Positions 1 to 12,535 of a DNA stretch of 64,000 bases are shown in pieces. Positions within the stretch are counted from its first letter, which is position 1. Each line of letters opens with the position of its first letter. The stretch covers positions 22,699,001-22,763,000 of the forward strand of contig NC_092673.1 of assembly GCF_964355755.1 (NCBI RefSeq), given 5' to 3'. A model generated the notes under the pieces. It was not told the origin of the DNA, did not search any database, and saw nothing but the letters and a program-made list of their open reading frames with translations. The DNA comes from Antedon mediterranea. Lineage: Eukaryota; Echinodermata; Crinoidea; Comatulida; Antedonidae. The position numbers and the translations under genes are program-made.

Positions 1-60
1 GTCGGTCCGGTATCACTATGCGTTTTAGCACGCGACTTATGTTGGCCTTGTTTGCTTTAA
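1..60 (-). mobile_element. Truncated end of the GACC/GACA-type MITE
   Basis: Read on the minus strand, this piece (AACAAGGCCAACA, then AAGTCGCGTGCT, then GCATAGTGATACCGGACCG) matches 40502-40556. The match extends about 20 bases outside the inverted repeat I assigned to the 40.5-kb copy, so the family's true end is uncertain. The element is cut by the window edge. Confidence 0.7.
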
Positions 61-170
61 ATTACAGGTTTTTTTTTAGGTTTTTTCGATCCAATTTTTG
101 GTCAAAGTGGATAGGCCCTAACTATTATGTTAAATTAAAATGACATAGGCCTATTCAACAAAAATGTTGT
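61..170 (-). repeat. Partial copy of a dispersed ~300-bp repeat
   Basis: Shares GGTCAAAGTGGAT and the surrounding T-rich sequence with 49970-50060. Fuller copies are at 2670-3020, 39536-39835 and 49790-50100. No terminal inverted repeats are visible. Confidence 0.5.
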
Positions 171-2669
171 TTTTGTGGGTTTCATTTGTTGATTGGTAGT
201 AAGGGTCTTTCCTGTCTTAGGAATATGTAGATATTGAAACGGTCGAAAGTCCGGTTCACGCACGACCGCCTATGAATTGCTAAATACAGTAATAACTAAT
301 TCTAAGGGTTCCCTTCTTCCTACATCTCCCATCCCTCGCATACCCAACTCTTGACACCAACATTCTTTATAATTATGATGTTAAGTACATATGAGGGTTA
401 TAAGGGCGACGCAGTGCTCTTCTTGCCCGCGAAAATGGAAATTCAGCAGGCACACAGACAATCACGAGAGTATTTGCCAAAATAACCCGTATTATAATCC
501 AAGCTCAATTAATTGTAGTTCACTTCTCTATTTTATTGTTTCTCAAAATGTGTGTAAAATCTACACACATCGTTGCCGCTTTATTCATTTTCCTTTAAAT
601 CAATCATTGCTTTTAATCATTATCGTAGAAGTAGGCCTGTGTCACAACTCTGATCGGATGTAATCAAGAAAATATACACTGTCCTGTCGCCATCATTCAA
701 AACTATTCAAATGTTATTACATTTTGGTTTATAGGCAAAATCTTTATCGTCCTGTTAGCATGTCTTAAAAGAAAAACAAACTAAAAACACAATACGATTC
801 ATGAGTAAAATTCAATTTGAAATATTCATGTTCATGATTATGCTTACAATCATTTATGTATTATATCAAAATCATGTTTTAATATAGATGTTATGAAATC
901 GAACGTATGAAATGCATTTATAATTTGACAACTTCTATTGTCTTTCTGAAAAAAAAAGTAATTAAAGGAATATTGTGTTTATTCTTCATGTAAAAATTAC
1001 AATGAATTTAAATTTGCTTTACCACTGATCATATTATTATAGGCCTATATTTATCTTTATTTACTGTTGAATATTGAAACAAGGCAATTAAATTTAACCT
1101 GATTCTAATTTCGATTCTATTTATAGTAGACTATATATTATACTGATGCAACGCGCTTTCAACCCATTCAGAAGGAATATCTTACGAAAAGTTAAAGTTG
1201 CAGCAGGCTTATTAATTCCCACCAGTCTACGAAAATACAACCAAATGTAACATAATACAAGGGTTTAGACTATCAACATTTGATCAAGAATATTACTGAG
1301 TGTCCAATTGCAAAATTTCCGAAACAAATCTGAAGAACTTAGTAAAACTGATAATCGTAAAAGCGAGTGAACTTAAGTGGGTTAAATTTCTAGCCTACGG
1401 TCAGTGCAAACATGGAAGCGGGCGATCGCCAATTCTATTCGCGTGCAGCCTGTAACTATTACAAAAGAACTTCGGAAAAGATTGTTTACAATAATCTACA
1501 GCAGCGTAATGATCATGTAACATATTACTTATAGATATCGATTTCGAAGAGAAATTTCTATTTGTTTGATTAGTTATTATTTAGAAACAAACAAATACCA
1601 TCTGCAAATGATTTGCTTAATATATCTGTTTCTTAATCTTTTTCTTATTTTACACGATGTTTCTTTAATAATATCACCATCAGCTCAAACGAACAATTTA
1701 CCTAATAAATAAATTGTTTAGAAAATTTTAGTCTAATTCGGCTTGTTTGTGTTTCTCTTTATTTAGCAATATATTTAATTTTGTTCAATGTAATCTAGGA
1801 ATACCAAGTTAAATACGATTAAATTTGTAGAATTGTATTTAGAAGCTTTCAATTAAAAACCATATTACAATCATCAGCACATCACTTAAACAAAACAAAA
1901 CAAAGAAAAGTAACTAGTCTTTTCGTTTTCTTTGCCCGCAAATTTAGTTTCTCTTTTTTTGCAAAATACTATACACTGGTAATTTATAAATAACAGTCCG
2001 CACCTGCGGGACGCCTTTCTTCGCCACTCTTAAGATTGACTTATTCGTTAGCCTCTTGTTTTGGCTCACTGTACCGTCTTAGCATATCCAGCAACCATAA
2101 ATAAATCAATATTATTTGCATTTGAAATCAATTATTTGACATAGATGTTTTACCTCTAATTAGTTACAATGGGGCGTATTTTTGGAATTCAAAAGAATAA
2201 GGCACGCGAGTCGTAAGACTTTGTGTTTGTAACTGTTTGTGTAAAACACACAGGCGTGACAATTGCAGAACCGTAGCTATTGTCAAACAAGATCGAATTT
2301 GCTTCATTGACTATGCCCACAATAGTACATATCAGGCACGTTTGCCGCTCTTTGTTTGTCGCGTGTATTCCTCGCGTATCCACGCGTCAGAATGCCTTAT
2401 TTGGTTAAGTTCAATTGTTTGGTAAGTGCGTTCTCACTTCTTCTGTAAATTAGTAGAACGCCCTTAAAAAAGAAGGTACTTTGATTTGTTTTAAACGTAA
2501 TAATAATGTAATACCACTTGAATTAAGTCCTGCAATATAACAGATAGTTAAGATTTATCCCGATGACGGTTATATAAACACAAACATGTATATACAAATA
2601 AGAATAAACAATATTAATAAATAATATTTACATTTAGAATTTATCAATATAATTTTGCTTAAATTGGAT
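171..2669. other. Noncoding AT-rich interval
   Basis: No recognisable gene. Two GC-richer spots stand out. At 1412-1534 a 40-codon frame begins MEAGDRQFYSRAAC; a GTAATG near its end could be a weak donor. At 2200-2410 both strands are open for about 60 codons with no recognisable product. Either could be an exon or conserved noncoding DNA. Confidence 0.4.
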
Positions 2670-3020
2670 ATCTTAAAGATAAATTGTTCCCCTGAAAAAT
2701 AATTAGGCCTGTTTTACTTTTTTTTAAACATTTTTAATATGTAAGATAATAGTTATTTACATTGACTAAAAATTGAATTCGAAAACAATTTTTTCCTGAA
2801 AAAACAGTATTTAAAGAAAGAAAATAGTCAAATTGTCAGACAATGGGATTTTGGTTACATTTAGGCCTTAACCGTATATTAGTTAAATCATTATTTTTGT
2901 TTGTTTTTTTTTCTACGGAAATGCATAACTTTATTAAAACTGCAAAATGGTCAACTCAACATACTCATACATACTTATTAATCTTCATTGTTCATGCTTT
3001 TGGAGCACAACATATCTTTA
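2670..3020 (+). repeat. Dispersed ~300-bp repeat, copy
   Basis: Shared landmarks with 39536-39835 are CTGAAAAAACWGTATTTAAAG, a TAGTYAAATTGWC stretch, CTAYGGAAATG, ACTTTATTAAAACTRCAAAA and TTAATCTTCATTGTTCATG, in the same order. Copies differ by roughly 20-30 percent, so the family is old. It has no obvious coding capacity; its class is unknown. Confidence 0.6.
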
Positions 3021-4164
3021 AGTAATAGAATAAGTGTCTCCTTTGACTATTTCTAAATATATTATATTAGTCTGTGTTATACTTTCGTTTCGTTTTCACT
3101 GCAATACATGTATCTGAATGTTAAATTACCTATAGGCCAACATGAAAGCATGATTCAATATCCCTACGGTTCGTCGTTAATTAATTAAAAATAAATAATG
3201 AATGTCTTCCACTGTTGGTTTTATCATTTCATTTTCGCCTGATTGCTTTTAAATGCGTTTTCTTCATTATCACTAATTGTAGGCCTACATATTTCATCCA
3301 GGTTTTAGAAAAGTTAAATCAGAGAAAGGATGGAATCTTTCTTTCGTGAGGATTTAAGATGAGACTGGATTGAACTTCTATTCTAATAACAATAGAGTCT
3401 AAAATATACAATAGAAATACTTCAGAAACAGAAAAGTATCCTTTTATATAGGGTTGATTGTATAGTGTTAAATATCCCCCTTATTTATTTCACGTGAAAG
3501 TGTCCCCTTAATAGGTGTCTCAACTGAGAGCTTGTACTTTATCATTCACTATATTATTTATTGATGTCTTCTGTTTAAAAAAAAACATGTTATTGTTTCA
3601 CCATTTTTACTTTCAGTTACTTGTTTGTATTGTCAGGTTATTTTATGTATCAATAATTGTTTTTGTAACTGTCCGAAATATGTTTAGGCCTATACTTAAT
3701 ACAGATTTTTTATATAATTTTTTTGTGTGTTAATTTTTAAATAATATTCTGCAATTCAGCTTTCATTGCTGTAATAATTATATTTTTACTATTGGTTTTT
3801 TTTTGTTTTGGAAAATCTTTACATTGTTTACTTTCTGAAAAAAAGTATTGACATTGGCTGCGAAACAGTAATGACCCAGCCGACAGTTGCTTCATACAAA
3901 CACTGCCCTCATGCGAAAGTTTTACTCATTTCTATTGTATTACTGTGCACAATACAGACAACCATAAATGCGTTGTTCTCTTTAACGATGCATTATTTTA
4001 TAAGGAATGTTAGTTATATATAACTCCAAAGATTAAACCAAAAAAACTACAAAAAATGGAGGAAAAACAATGATGCGGTTAGTAGCAATGGGTCATGATC
4101 TCAACCGAAATTGTTTTAAATCAAAACGAAAAATATAGGCCTAAAACACTATTCATTCATACTA

Positions 4165-4401
4165 AAGCGTGGTTCTCACTAGCGACGCAACGCAAGGACG
4201 TAACGCAACGCAAGTGAATTGACCAATCACAAGCGATGGCGTATTCGCTTGTGATTGCTAACTGTCTATAACTTCGCTTGCCATTGGTTAAAACGCTTGC
4301 GTTGCGTTTACGTCCTTGCGTTACGTTCTAGTGGGAACCAAGCTTAACTAGCTTGCGTTGCGTTTACGTCCTTGCGTTACGTTCTAGTGGGGACCAAGCT
4401 T
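4165..4401. mobile_element. Foldback MITE (AAGCTTGGTTCCCACTAG family), plus an extra half copy
   Basis: 4165-4345 begins AAGCGTGGTTCTCACTAG and ends CTAGTGGGAACCAAGCTT, with inner arms built from CGCAACGCAAGGACGTAA and its complement. The arms pair over most of the length. 4346-4401 repeats the right half again. Related copies are at 12536-12775 and 34160-34320, and a fragment is at 52642. No coding capacity; presumably moved by a transposase from elsewhere. Confidence 0.8.
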
Positions 4402-6222
4402 TATGAGCAAAATATAACATAATTATTATAAATAACCAATACATTTATATAAATACTAATTTGTTTTTTTAATCGAATGTACAGTTATACGACAATCATC
4501 TTCAGCCTCAGCATGTTTGAAAAGATTTAAGATGAGGTGAAGTATTTATAATTTTTAAAATTATTTTAAAAAAGGGTCTTTAACAAAGTCGACAAAAAAT
4601 ACGAATTAAACTTACGACGATCCGCAAAAGGTTTGCCTTATGGATAATATAACGACTACTAAACTGATGAAAATCAATAGCCTGAATATGTGTATTATCC
4701 TAAATTTTGACCTAAAATACAAATTATTAAAATAGGTAGTTTATTTATTTAATCACTTCAAAATTTTAAACTCTGTTAAGGATATCAATATCTCTATATA
4801 AATTGATTAGAATAAATTAATATTATGATTCCATTATTGAAATTACAATATAACCAGGGAAGAGTGAAAATAACTGAGAAGATAACAGAATATAATTTGA
4901 TTGGAATATTTGAAAAGGCGATGATAAATCAATGTATCAAGATTAATAAAAAAGGAATTAAAATTTTCAGTAAAATTCACCAATAAAGAAAACTAATCAG
5001 CACAAACCGACTTAATTTTGTATAATATAAGCATTATAAACGAGTCGCAATGATTAAATTTCAAGGACCACTCATTGCTATATTGTTATATTAACATTGA
5101 TGACCGTAATTGGTGATCATACGGTATCATATTAAGAGGCACTCAATATAATTACACGGAATCATTTAGTTAATTAGTAGAATAATCTAATAATATCTAT
5201 ACACTTAATGATCTGATTCAATAAAACGAGTGCATAATCAAATTTGGATTTGAATAATAGTTTTACACATCAACAGGCTGTAGCCAAGTATCTGTAACTA
5301 TTGTAAAATATATTGTAAAGCAACGGCAGAGTAGAAAACGAAAGAATTGAGTTGTTATTATTACCATGATTAGTATGATAATATAAATAAATAAAGATCA
5401 TAAATATAAAAGTTAGGACTGGTTTGATTGTTCCCTCCTGTAAGTTGTGAACCTTGAGTTCACTGTCGGTTAAGTTCGAAAAATAAATAAATAGCATCAG
5501 TACAAATTTTATTCCCGTAGAATTCGTTCATATTATTTGAATCAACTTAAAGTACAATAAGCTTAATATTTTATTTTATTTGTATAAAGAACAAATACAA
5601 AACAAACATAAAAATAGGCAAGGAAAGACCCTTTCTAGTTGGTCAATAAAAAACAGAAAAAAATTGGAAAAAAATTAATTACGACCTAAAATTACAAAAA
5701 GGAATTGACCAACTTAAACATTTTCACAATCAAATATAGGATAATTTTCAAAAATATGTAGTTAACCCCCTAAAACAACGTAGATAAAATTCAAATTTCA
5801 CCGATATTTAGTATCGTTTAACTAGACTTTATAATAAACTATTAGGTTTGTATTTGTTTAGTTATTTTGTTTGCACACATTAGGCCTAACAAAACATTTT
5901 TTTCATTTCAAAACATGTACATAAAATAACAATAATTCAAATAATTTAAAAAAGTGTATGAAAAAATAAATAGAGAACGAATAGAAAAAATACAAAAATA
6001 AAGATTTCACAAACTGAAACAATTTCAACAAATAATTTTGCAAAATGATGAAATAACAAGTACAGTAGTTAACCCCTTAAAACAACATCAATATATTTAC
6101 TTACGCTGAAGAAAATAAAGAAGATGAAGATGGTGTCGATGGTGAATAGCTTGTAAATACAAAAAATCTCACAAAGGCAGTATTGTGAATTCTATACAAT
6201 GATAACCAAAGAAGAGTAATTT
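4402..6222. other. Noncoding AT-rich interval
   Basis: I see no gene, RNA or structured repeat here. Open frames are short, AT-driven and without recognisable domains. Confidence 0.5.
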
Positions 6223-6774
6223 CAGTCTTCTCTGATCTAACAATGTAGCTTTATGGTTTAATAACGGATGATGTGCGGGTTTTAAAATCTTAGTTATACG
6301 GGCCGATTTTAAAATAAAATACAGGACAGGACAGGACATGACATTCTATTGGACCGTTTCTTGTTTCCCAAAAGTATAAATGTGTTGAAATGGCCTAACG
6401 AAACTCCAGTCTTCCCTGATCTAACAATATTGCTTTTTATGGTTATAACGGATGATATGCGGGTTTTAAAAGCTTGGTTAGGCTATACGGGCCGATGTTA
6501 AAATAAAATATAACACAGGACAATGACATTCTATTGGTCCGTTTGTTGTTTCTAAAACCAAAAGTATAAAATGTGTTGAAATAGGCCTAACGAAAGTTCA
6601 GTCTTCCCTGATCTAACAATGTTGCTTTTTATGGTTATAACGGATGATATGCGGGTTTTAAAAGCTTGGTTATACGGGCCGATGTTAAAATAAAATATAA
6701 CACAGGACAATGACATTCTATTGGTCCGTTTGTTGTTTCTAAAACCAAAAGTATAAAATGTGTTGAAATAGGCC
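6223..6774 (+). repeat. Tandem repeat, unit ~188 bp, left part
   Basis: Units start CAGTCTTCYCTGATCTAACA at 6223, 6407 and 6599 (spacing 184 and 192). The third is interrupted at 6775 by a transposon. Its remainder and a fourth copy resume at 10641, so the array was one block before insertion. Confidence 0.85.
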
Positions 6775-7684
6775 TCTGGGGCGGATCCAGACATTTTTGA
6801 GAGGGGGGGTCCGCCGATAAAAAGGGCACATCAGATATTGAGTATTTGAGCCACAGCCCCCCCATGGTGGGGGTTGTGGCGAAGCGAATTTTGTTACAGG
6901 ACACACTTAGATGGCCGGAAATGGCACTCTCGCACGCAAAATCCATGATAAATGGCACCTTTCTAGTTCGCCGGAAATGACACTTTATTAGCAGGGATAA
7001 CGATGCAAAATTAAAAGTTGTTATTTTTCAACCAATTTAAACATTATCTGTTGGTATTTTCTTTCAATATTCCAATAAAGAAAGAATTACGAAAATCTGA
7101 CTTGTAGTTTTCGAAATATAGGGTCTAAAACATTGCCGAAAATGATCGTTTTTAGCCACGAACGTTGTAAACAAATTGCGCCATTTTTCGCTAAAATAAT
7201 TACATATAATTACGTTTTATAGTAATTTCTTTTATATATCAACATTGGAAATATCAATAAAATATGTTATTAAATGTTTATAAAATATATAGAGTTGTTT
7301 ATTTAACGGAGTTCGTACAAATTCATTGCTCTAAATTTGTGTAGTACCGTTCAGTACAGAGTGATCACGTGACTTCTTGGTACACGTACGCGAGAGAAAA
7401 CATTCCGCTGTGGGTGATTCGCGTCCACCAATCAAATAGCCAGAATCCAAAATCATTCAACCGGCCGTGAGCTCTGCCGATCGCGGGAAAGCTCAGCTTT
7501 GATTGGCTTACAATGACATCATATCACAAAATGGTGGTTTTGTAGTTGAGCCTCACGTAATTTTCACAAATAATTGTTTCAAAAATGAAATAAATGAACC
7601 TTCTTTATGGTATGTGTGATTTTTCTTTAAAAGATTTGAATAATAAAGGCTTGATATCGAGAAAAAAACATTTTTTTGCACTTA

Positions 7685-9929
7685 GGGTAAACTGGGGTAA
7701 GTGGTCCGGTGGGGTAGCCGGACCACTTTGCATTTAAACAGGATTATATCCCTCTATTGTAAAGCAGAGAACAAAATCAAATTTGCACAAACAAACAAAT
7801 TTTGTTAGCTTTCGAATGAGGTATTGCATGCTGTGTTCCCGTTAAGAAAAATTGCTTAATTTTACCAAATATTGATTCTCAATTAGATTTTATTTCATCT
7901 AAAATCAATCCTTAGTATTTGTGGATTTGTGTGTTTTTAGTTCCTTTTATATTTGTACGATTTTAGCCTTATTTGTGGCCGATTCTAATAGTTTTTTCGT
8001 CCACTGTGTGCCAGGCGTGTGTAGGCTTGCTTGCTGTTTATTTTAACAAGCCTAGGGGTAAGTTATATTTTCATAATTTTATTTTAAAATTAGGGTTAAG
8101 TTTCAAAATCACAGTTATTGACATTGTAAATGTTGTGTCTTCATATTAAGAGACAGATTTTATTTTGATAATTTAAATGTAAATAATCGTGATATTTAAA
8201 AAAAAAATAGTTTCCACACATTTTAATATAAATATAACAAAATATAAATGCAATCCCTTAAGATTTAATGTTAATATTTTTTCAAATTTTATGTCATATT
8301 TTGGTGGTAATTTATACATTTTCCGGCGCCATCTTGGATTAGGATTATTTTAGTGGAGTAATTTTTAATTTTGTTTTTATTTTAGTTAAAAACATAAATT
8401 TAAACAGCCATGTATCTATTTGTATTCTAGATACGTATTTTTAACATAAAATTGTTTTGAAAATGATTTCAGATATTTTTTCAGTTATTTAATTGTATTT
8501 TAAATAAGGCGTCCCAGTTACCCCACGTTAGTGGGGTAGGTGGACCAGTATTCAATTCTTATATGTGTATACATTTTCTATGTTTTTTCTTGAACACCAA
8601 GTGTTTTATCACTACAACAGTAGTTTACCTGGACACATTTTAATGGAATATAATTTGTTTTGGTTCTTAAAGTAATGTTTGGTAATTGAAAGTCAGTTTT
8701 TATTATCATAATATTACTTTTCATATTGATATTTCTTAATAATAGTATTTTTCAATTTTATCTATAGTAATGGCAAGGGAAAAAAAAGTTGGACTCCAAT
8801 GCTTGGAAAATGGAACAAGCAATCTATGCAGGAAGCGTATGAAGCAGTGAAGGCTGGCAGTTTGTCTTTGAGGGCTGCAGCAAAGCAGTATGGCGTTCCG
8901 AAAACAACATTGCAAAGATGTTTATCGGGTAAAGTGGATGTCACTTCTTCTGCATCAAGAGCAACTGTATTAACTGCAAGTGAAGAAACAGAACTAAAAA
9001 ATTACATTCTACATATGGAAAGTGTTGGCTTTGGATTGACTTTAGATGATGTGTGCCGGTTAGCTTATCAGATGATGGAATTAACTGGACGACCCTCTCC
9101 GTTCAATAAATTAAAACAAAAGGCTGGATATGATTGGTTCTGTTGGTATCGTGAGCGCCATCCAGACCTTTCTTTGAGAAAATCAGAAGGTTTGTCTGCC
9201 GCAAGAGCATATTATGCTTAATCCAACAGTAATGCGCAGGCATTTTGACAAGCTGAATGAATTAATGGATACCTTGGATTTGAAGAACAAGCCATCACAG
9301 ATATATAACGCCGATGAAACTGGACTTAGTTTGGTGCTAGTTTGGTGAACAATCTATCAAAGATTGTCAGTAAAAATTTTATTGGGACGATAATGAAGAA
9401 GATAATGATTGGTGGTAATGTATTGGAGGTTGTGGTTTATGGTTTCATGAATCTTGTACTGGGTTGTATGGAAAAAATAAAGAACTTGCTGCGTATGTTT
9501 GTAATGTATGTCGAAATTAGGAAAAATTGTGGAATCGGCCAAAATAATGTCGATCAAATGAATAATTTGAGTTCATCAATTGTGGGTTTGAGCACATATT
9601 AAAGTTAAACAATTGAAGTACTGATTAAAAGGTTCTTAAGTGACCACCAGACCTCTAAAATGTTGTATATAGTGTGTTTTATTATGGTTTACATTGAAAG
9701 TTAAAGCCGGTCCACTTACCCCAACTTGATGGGGCAAGTGGACCGATGACACACCCATAGTTACCTAACACCCCTCCCATAATGCATTACTCTATGAAAA
9801 TTTTTTTTTGCTAATAATGTGCTAGGGTACCTGTTCTTGAATTGTGAGTAATTTTAAACATTTCCAGCTTAAATTATGGACATTCTGAATGAATAAATGC
9901 TTAAGTGTCCCACTTACCCCAGTTTACCC
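7685..9929 (+). mobile_element. pogo-type (Tc1/mariner superfamily) DNA transposon with intact ends
   Basis: Begins GGGTAAACTGGGGTAAGTGG and ends CCACTTACCCCAGTTTACCC, a perfect 20-base inverted repeat, flanked by TA on each side (7683-7684, 9930-9931). TA duplication and terminal GGG/CCC are standard for this superfamily. Length is 2245 bp. It encodes a decayed transposase of the CENP-B/Jerky/Tigger kind. The ends are better preserved than the gene, so it could still be mobilised by a transposase from another copy. Confidence 0.92.
8799..9520 (+). pseudogene. pogo-type transposase, degenerate, with C-terminal Cys/His finger remnant
   Basis: The first 140 codons (8799-9221) hold a pipsqueak-type helix-turn-helix (YEAVKAGSLSLRAAAKQYGV, PKTTLQRCLSG) and a CENP-B-type second DNA-binding region (KAGYDWFCWYRERHPDLSLR). 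A likely true start at 8770 is out of frame by one base in an 8-A run. After a further frameshift near 9205 the frame continues LNPTVMRRHFDKLNELMD to NADETGL at 9307-9327, the first catalytic Asp block of the DDE domain. A stop follows at 9346, and most of the catalytic core is missing. Near 9419-9520 a frame gives CIGGCGLWFHESC and YVCNVC, the spacing of a PHD-like zinc finger, preceded by an in-frame stop. It cannot make active transposase. Confidence 0.88.
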
Positions 9930-10640
9930 TATAATAAATATTTCTCAAAGAAAAAAGCACATGGCTTGTAGAACTATATTATCTTGGCGTAGGAAGTCAA
10001 ACAAATCCCAGGTCATGAGAGGCTCAACTACAAGAACAAAGTTGAATAGTGTAGGATGACCGTTCGATGATTTTTGAGTAAACAATCTACCGCGTATGGT
10101 CGTACGCGCTAGATAGTACGATATTTTAAATACATTTTTTACATGTTTGGTTGGATGTAATGGAAATAAAAAATAGTTGATCTGATGGAATGATATGTAA
10201 ATAAACAAATACTCAAAAGAATTATGTTTACAGTTCAATTATTTTCAGAATAATAATACATCAAAATGTGTTTACCAATGGACAAATAATCACGTCAATG
10301 ACATAGCGCGCATGGTAACGTACGCGGAGTTGAATCGTAAAAAGTTTACATGCGCCCTCTGTAGTATGTGAAACGATCTATTTTTAGAAGTTTAAGTAGA
10401 GATCATCACGCGTCACCACCTCTCACGATGCTCTTTGATCGGCCGCCGTAACTTAACATCGCGCTCATTGTGATAAATTTCTGTTTTTATTTTTGGGGTT
10501 AGTGTAGCCTACTCTGTGCATACTAATATACACACAAATATGTCACACGAATAAAATATTGAACCTCTAAAAAAAGGGCACCCTTAAAATTTAGGGGGGG
10601 TCCGGACCCCGTGGACCCCCCCTCTGGATCCGCCCCAGCG

Positions 10641-10827
10641 GCCTAACGAAAGTTCAGTCTTCCCTGATCTAACAATGTTGCTTTTTATGGTTATAACGGA
10701 TGATGTGCGGGTTTTAAAAGCTTGATTATACGGGTCGATGTTAAAATAAAATATAACACAGGAAAATGACATTCTATTGGTCCGTTTCTTGTTTCTAAAA
10801 CCAAAAGTATAAAATGTGTTGAAATAA
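10641..10827 (+). repeat. Tandem repeat, right part, after the nested insertion
   Basis: Continues the ~188-bp unit of 6223-6774: GGCCTAACGAAAG then CAGTCTTCCCTGATCTAACA at 10655, to GTTGAAATA at about 10827. It is very close to the third unit, so array and insertion are not ancient. Confidence 0.85.
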
Positions 10828-11930
10828 CCAAAAGCGCACAAAAGCGTAAACATAAACAAAACAAGGATTAATTCTAATAAGAATTTCCTAGATACGGTTT
10901 TTATTTAATTAGAAACATAGCACTGCAAATATGAATAAGAATAAAAAAAACATTTGAGTATATTAAATTTGTTAACATATTTCGATTATAAATTGAAACA
11001 ATTTAATTGCCAGGTCAATCAAAAGTATACTGTACATAATTTTATAACTTCGTATGCTCAACAAGGTTAAAACGATTAAACAGTTGAAGACGTACAATGT
11101 ATTATCATTATGTATCACATAAACAAAGTATCACCCTTCAATGCATTTTTCTTAATTCAGACATTTTCTTTCGGAGTGATTGACTCGCAATGAAAAGAAT
11201 ACATTTGAACGACGAGTAGGATCTCAATCTATCTATTAAACGTAATACAATGTTAGGCCTATATAACATAAATAAAAAAATATATAATGTAAAATAATAT
11301 GATGAAATGTAATTCATAATAATATTTCAGACAGTAGAAACCCTATTAAGAGCACACCCCTGTTACGGGACATCTTCCTGTGTAATGAGCGATTTTTATT
11401 TATTTATTTATTTTCAACAATATTTTACGAGGGTGGTCCATCCAATATAATAATTTGCAGTCAGTATGTGACGCTTAACCATATTTGACCATGGTTCTTA
11501 TTTTATCATGGTATAAGGGACTATCACATTAACATCAAACCACATAAAATATATAATTTAGATAATAAAAATAAAAACATGATATTCTCATATTTCAACG
11601 CAGACAAAACGATGCATTTACATCGCTTATGTATGTTAAAAATAGACACCAAGCTTGTTCTGTATGCGCTTTGCATGTTTTTGAGGGTAGGCGTCGTTTA
11701 TAACAAGGACGTGAACTTTTAATGTAACAATGCATGTCTTGTACAAATTCAAATTAAACAACTTTTTATTGTTTAACAAAGTACAAACATAGTATTGGCC
11801 AATAAAAAATATACCCACAAAAGTACCATGAATAAAGAATACAACGACCCTCCTCATTTTTGTCTCAGTCAAGTATAACTAATAAAAAAAACACATTTGT
11901 AATTTATTATTAATATCAAATAAAATTCAA
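10828..11930. other. Noncoding AT-rich interval
   Basis: No gene seen. A TTTATTTATTTATT run with AACAATATTTTACGAGGG (11398-11432) resembles the tail of a retroelement, and similar tails are near 23960 and 51866, but nothing can be assigned with confidence. Confidence 0.4.
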
Positions 11931-12375
11931 CTGCAACATAGCTAGCCGATTGAATGAACAAAGTAAACAGAATGTAATGGTTATATAGATTTACTGCAAC
12001 ATAACTAGCGGATTCTCGTACAGTATCATGTCTAGCGACAATAAACATCCTGCAGTATCCTGTCTGGTGACAGTAACAGACCCATACCATAACAACAAAC
12101 TTCTAAGTATTAACTTAACTAAACCCTAAATAATGTATCTCTATGAAAAAAGCAAAAAGAATATAAAGGTTATATATATTTATTGCAACATAACTAGCGG
12201 ATTCTCGTACAGTATCATGTCTAGTGACAATAAACATCACGCAGTATCCTGTCTGCTTACAGTAACTGGCCCATACCATAACAACAAATTCTTAAGTATT
12301 AACTAAACTCTATAAATAACTTTGCTCACTATATGAAAAAAGTGAAAATAATATAAGGGTCATAGATTTCCTTCT
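11931..12375. repeat. Tandem duplication, unit ~189 bp, with a partial first copy
   Basis: TGCAACATAACTAGCGGATT begins two units near 11995 and 12184. They share CAGTATCATGTCTAG, GACAATAAACATC and CCCATACCATAACAACAAA. A partial unit precedes them at 11931. Identity is roughly 85-90 percent. Confidence 0.75.
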
Positions 12376-12535
12376 GATAGGTAATTCACCGTTTGGAGTT
12401 TTAAATATGAAAACTATCAAAAATAAGTGGTTTGGACATCATTGTGAAAGTGGTAGGCCTATACTGTATTGGATTTGATAGGTAGACAAATATTGATGGA
12501 GAAAGTTGAATTGAAGACGGTGGATTAGTCGAACT

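Larger units (their letters stand above)
6775..10640. mobile_element. hAT-like non-autonomous element, interrupted by a pogo transposon
   Basis: The left end CTGGGGCGGATCCAGA is mirrored exactly by the right end TCTGGATCCGCCCCAG, and both are followed inward by GGGGGGGTCC. Flanks share GGCCT on the two sides of the insertion. Excluding the pogo element at 7685-9929, the element is about 1.6 kb and has no recognisable transposase, so it needs one in trans. End style and size suggest the hAT superfamily, but an 8-base target duplication cannot be read cleanly because the target is itself palindromic (AGGCCT). A G/C hairpin (CCACAGCCCCCC / GTGGGGGTTGTGG) sits at about 6851-6880. Confidence 0.7.

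Noticed and set aside
2189-2425. Both-strand open frames at 2.2-2.4 kb as a gene
   Set aside because: The two strands are equally open, no domain is visible, and no splice or start context decides between them.
9945-10238. 97-codon minus-strand frame in the hAT-like element as a transposase
   Set aside because: No dimerisation or catalytic motif of hAT or other transposases; AT-driven composition.
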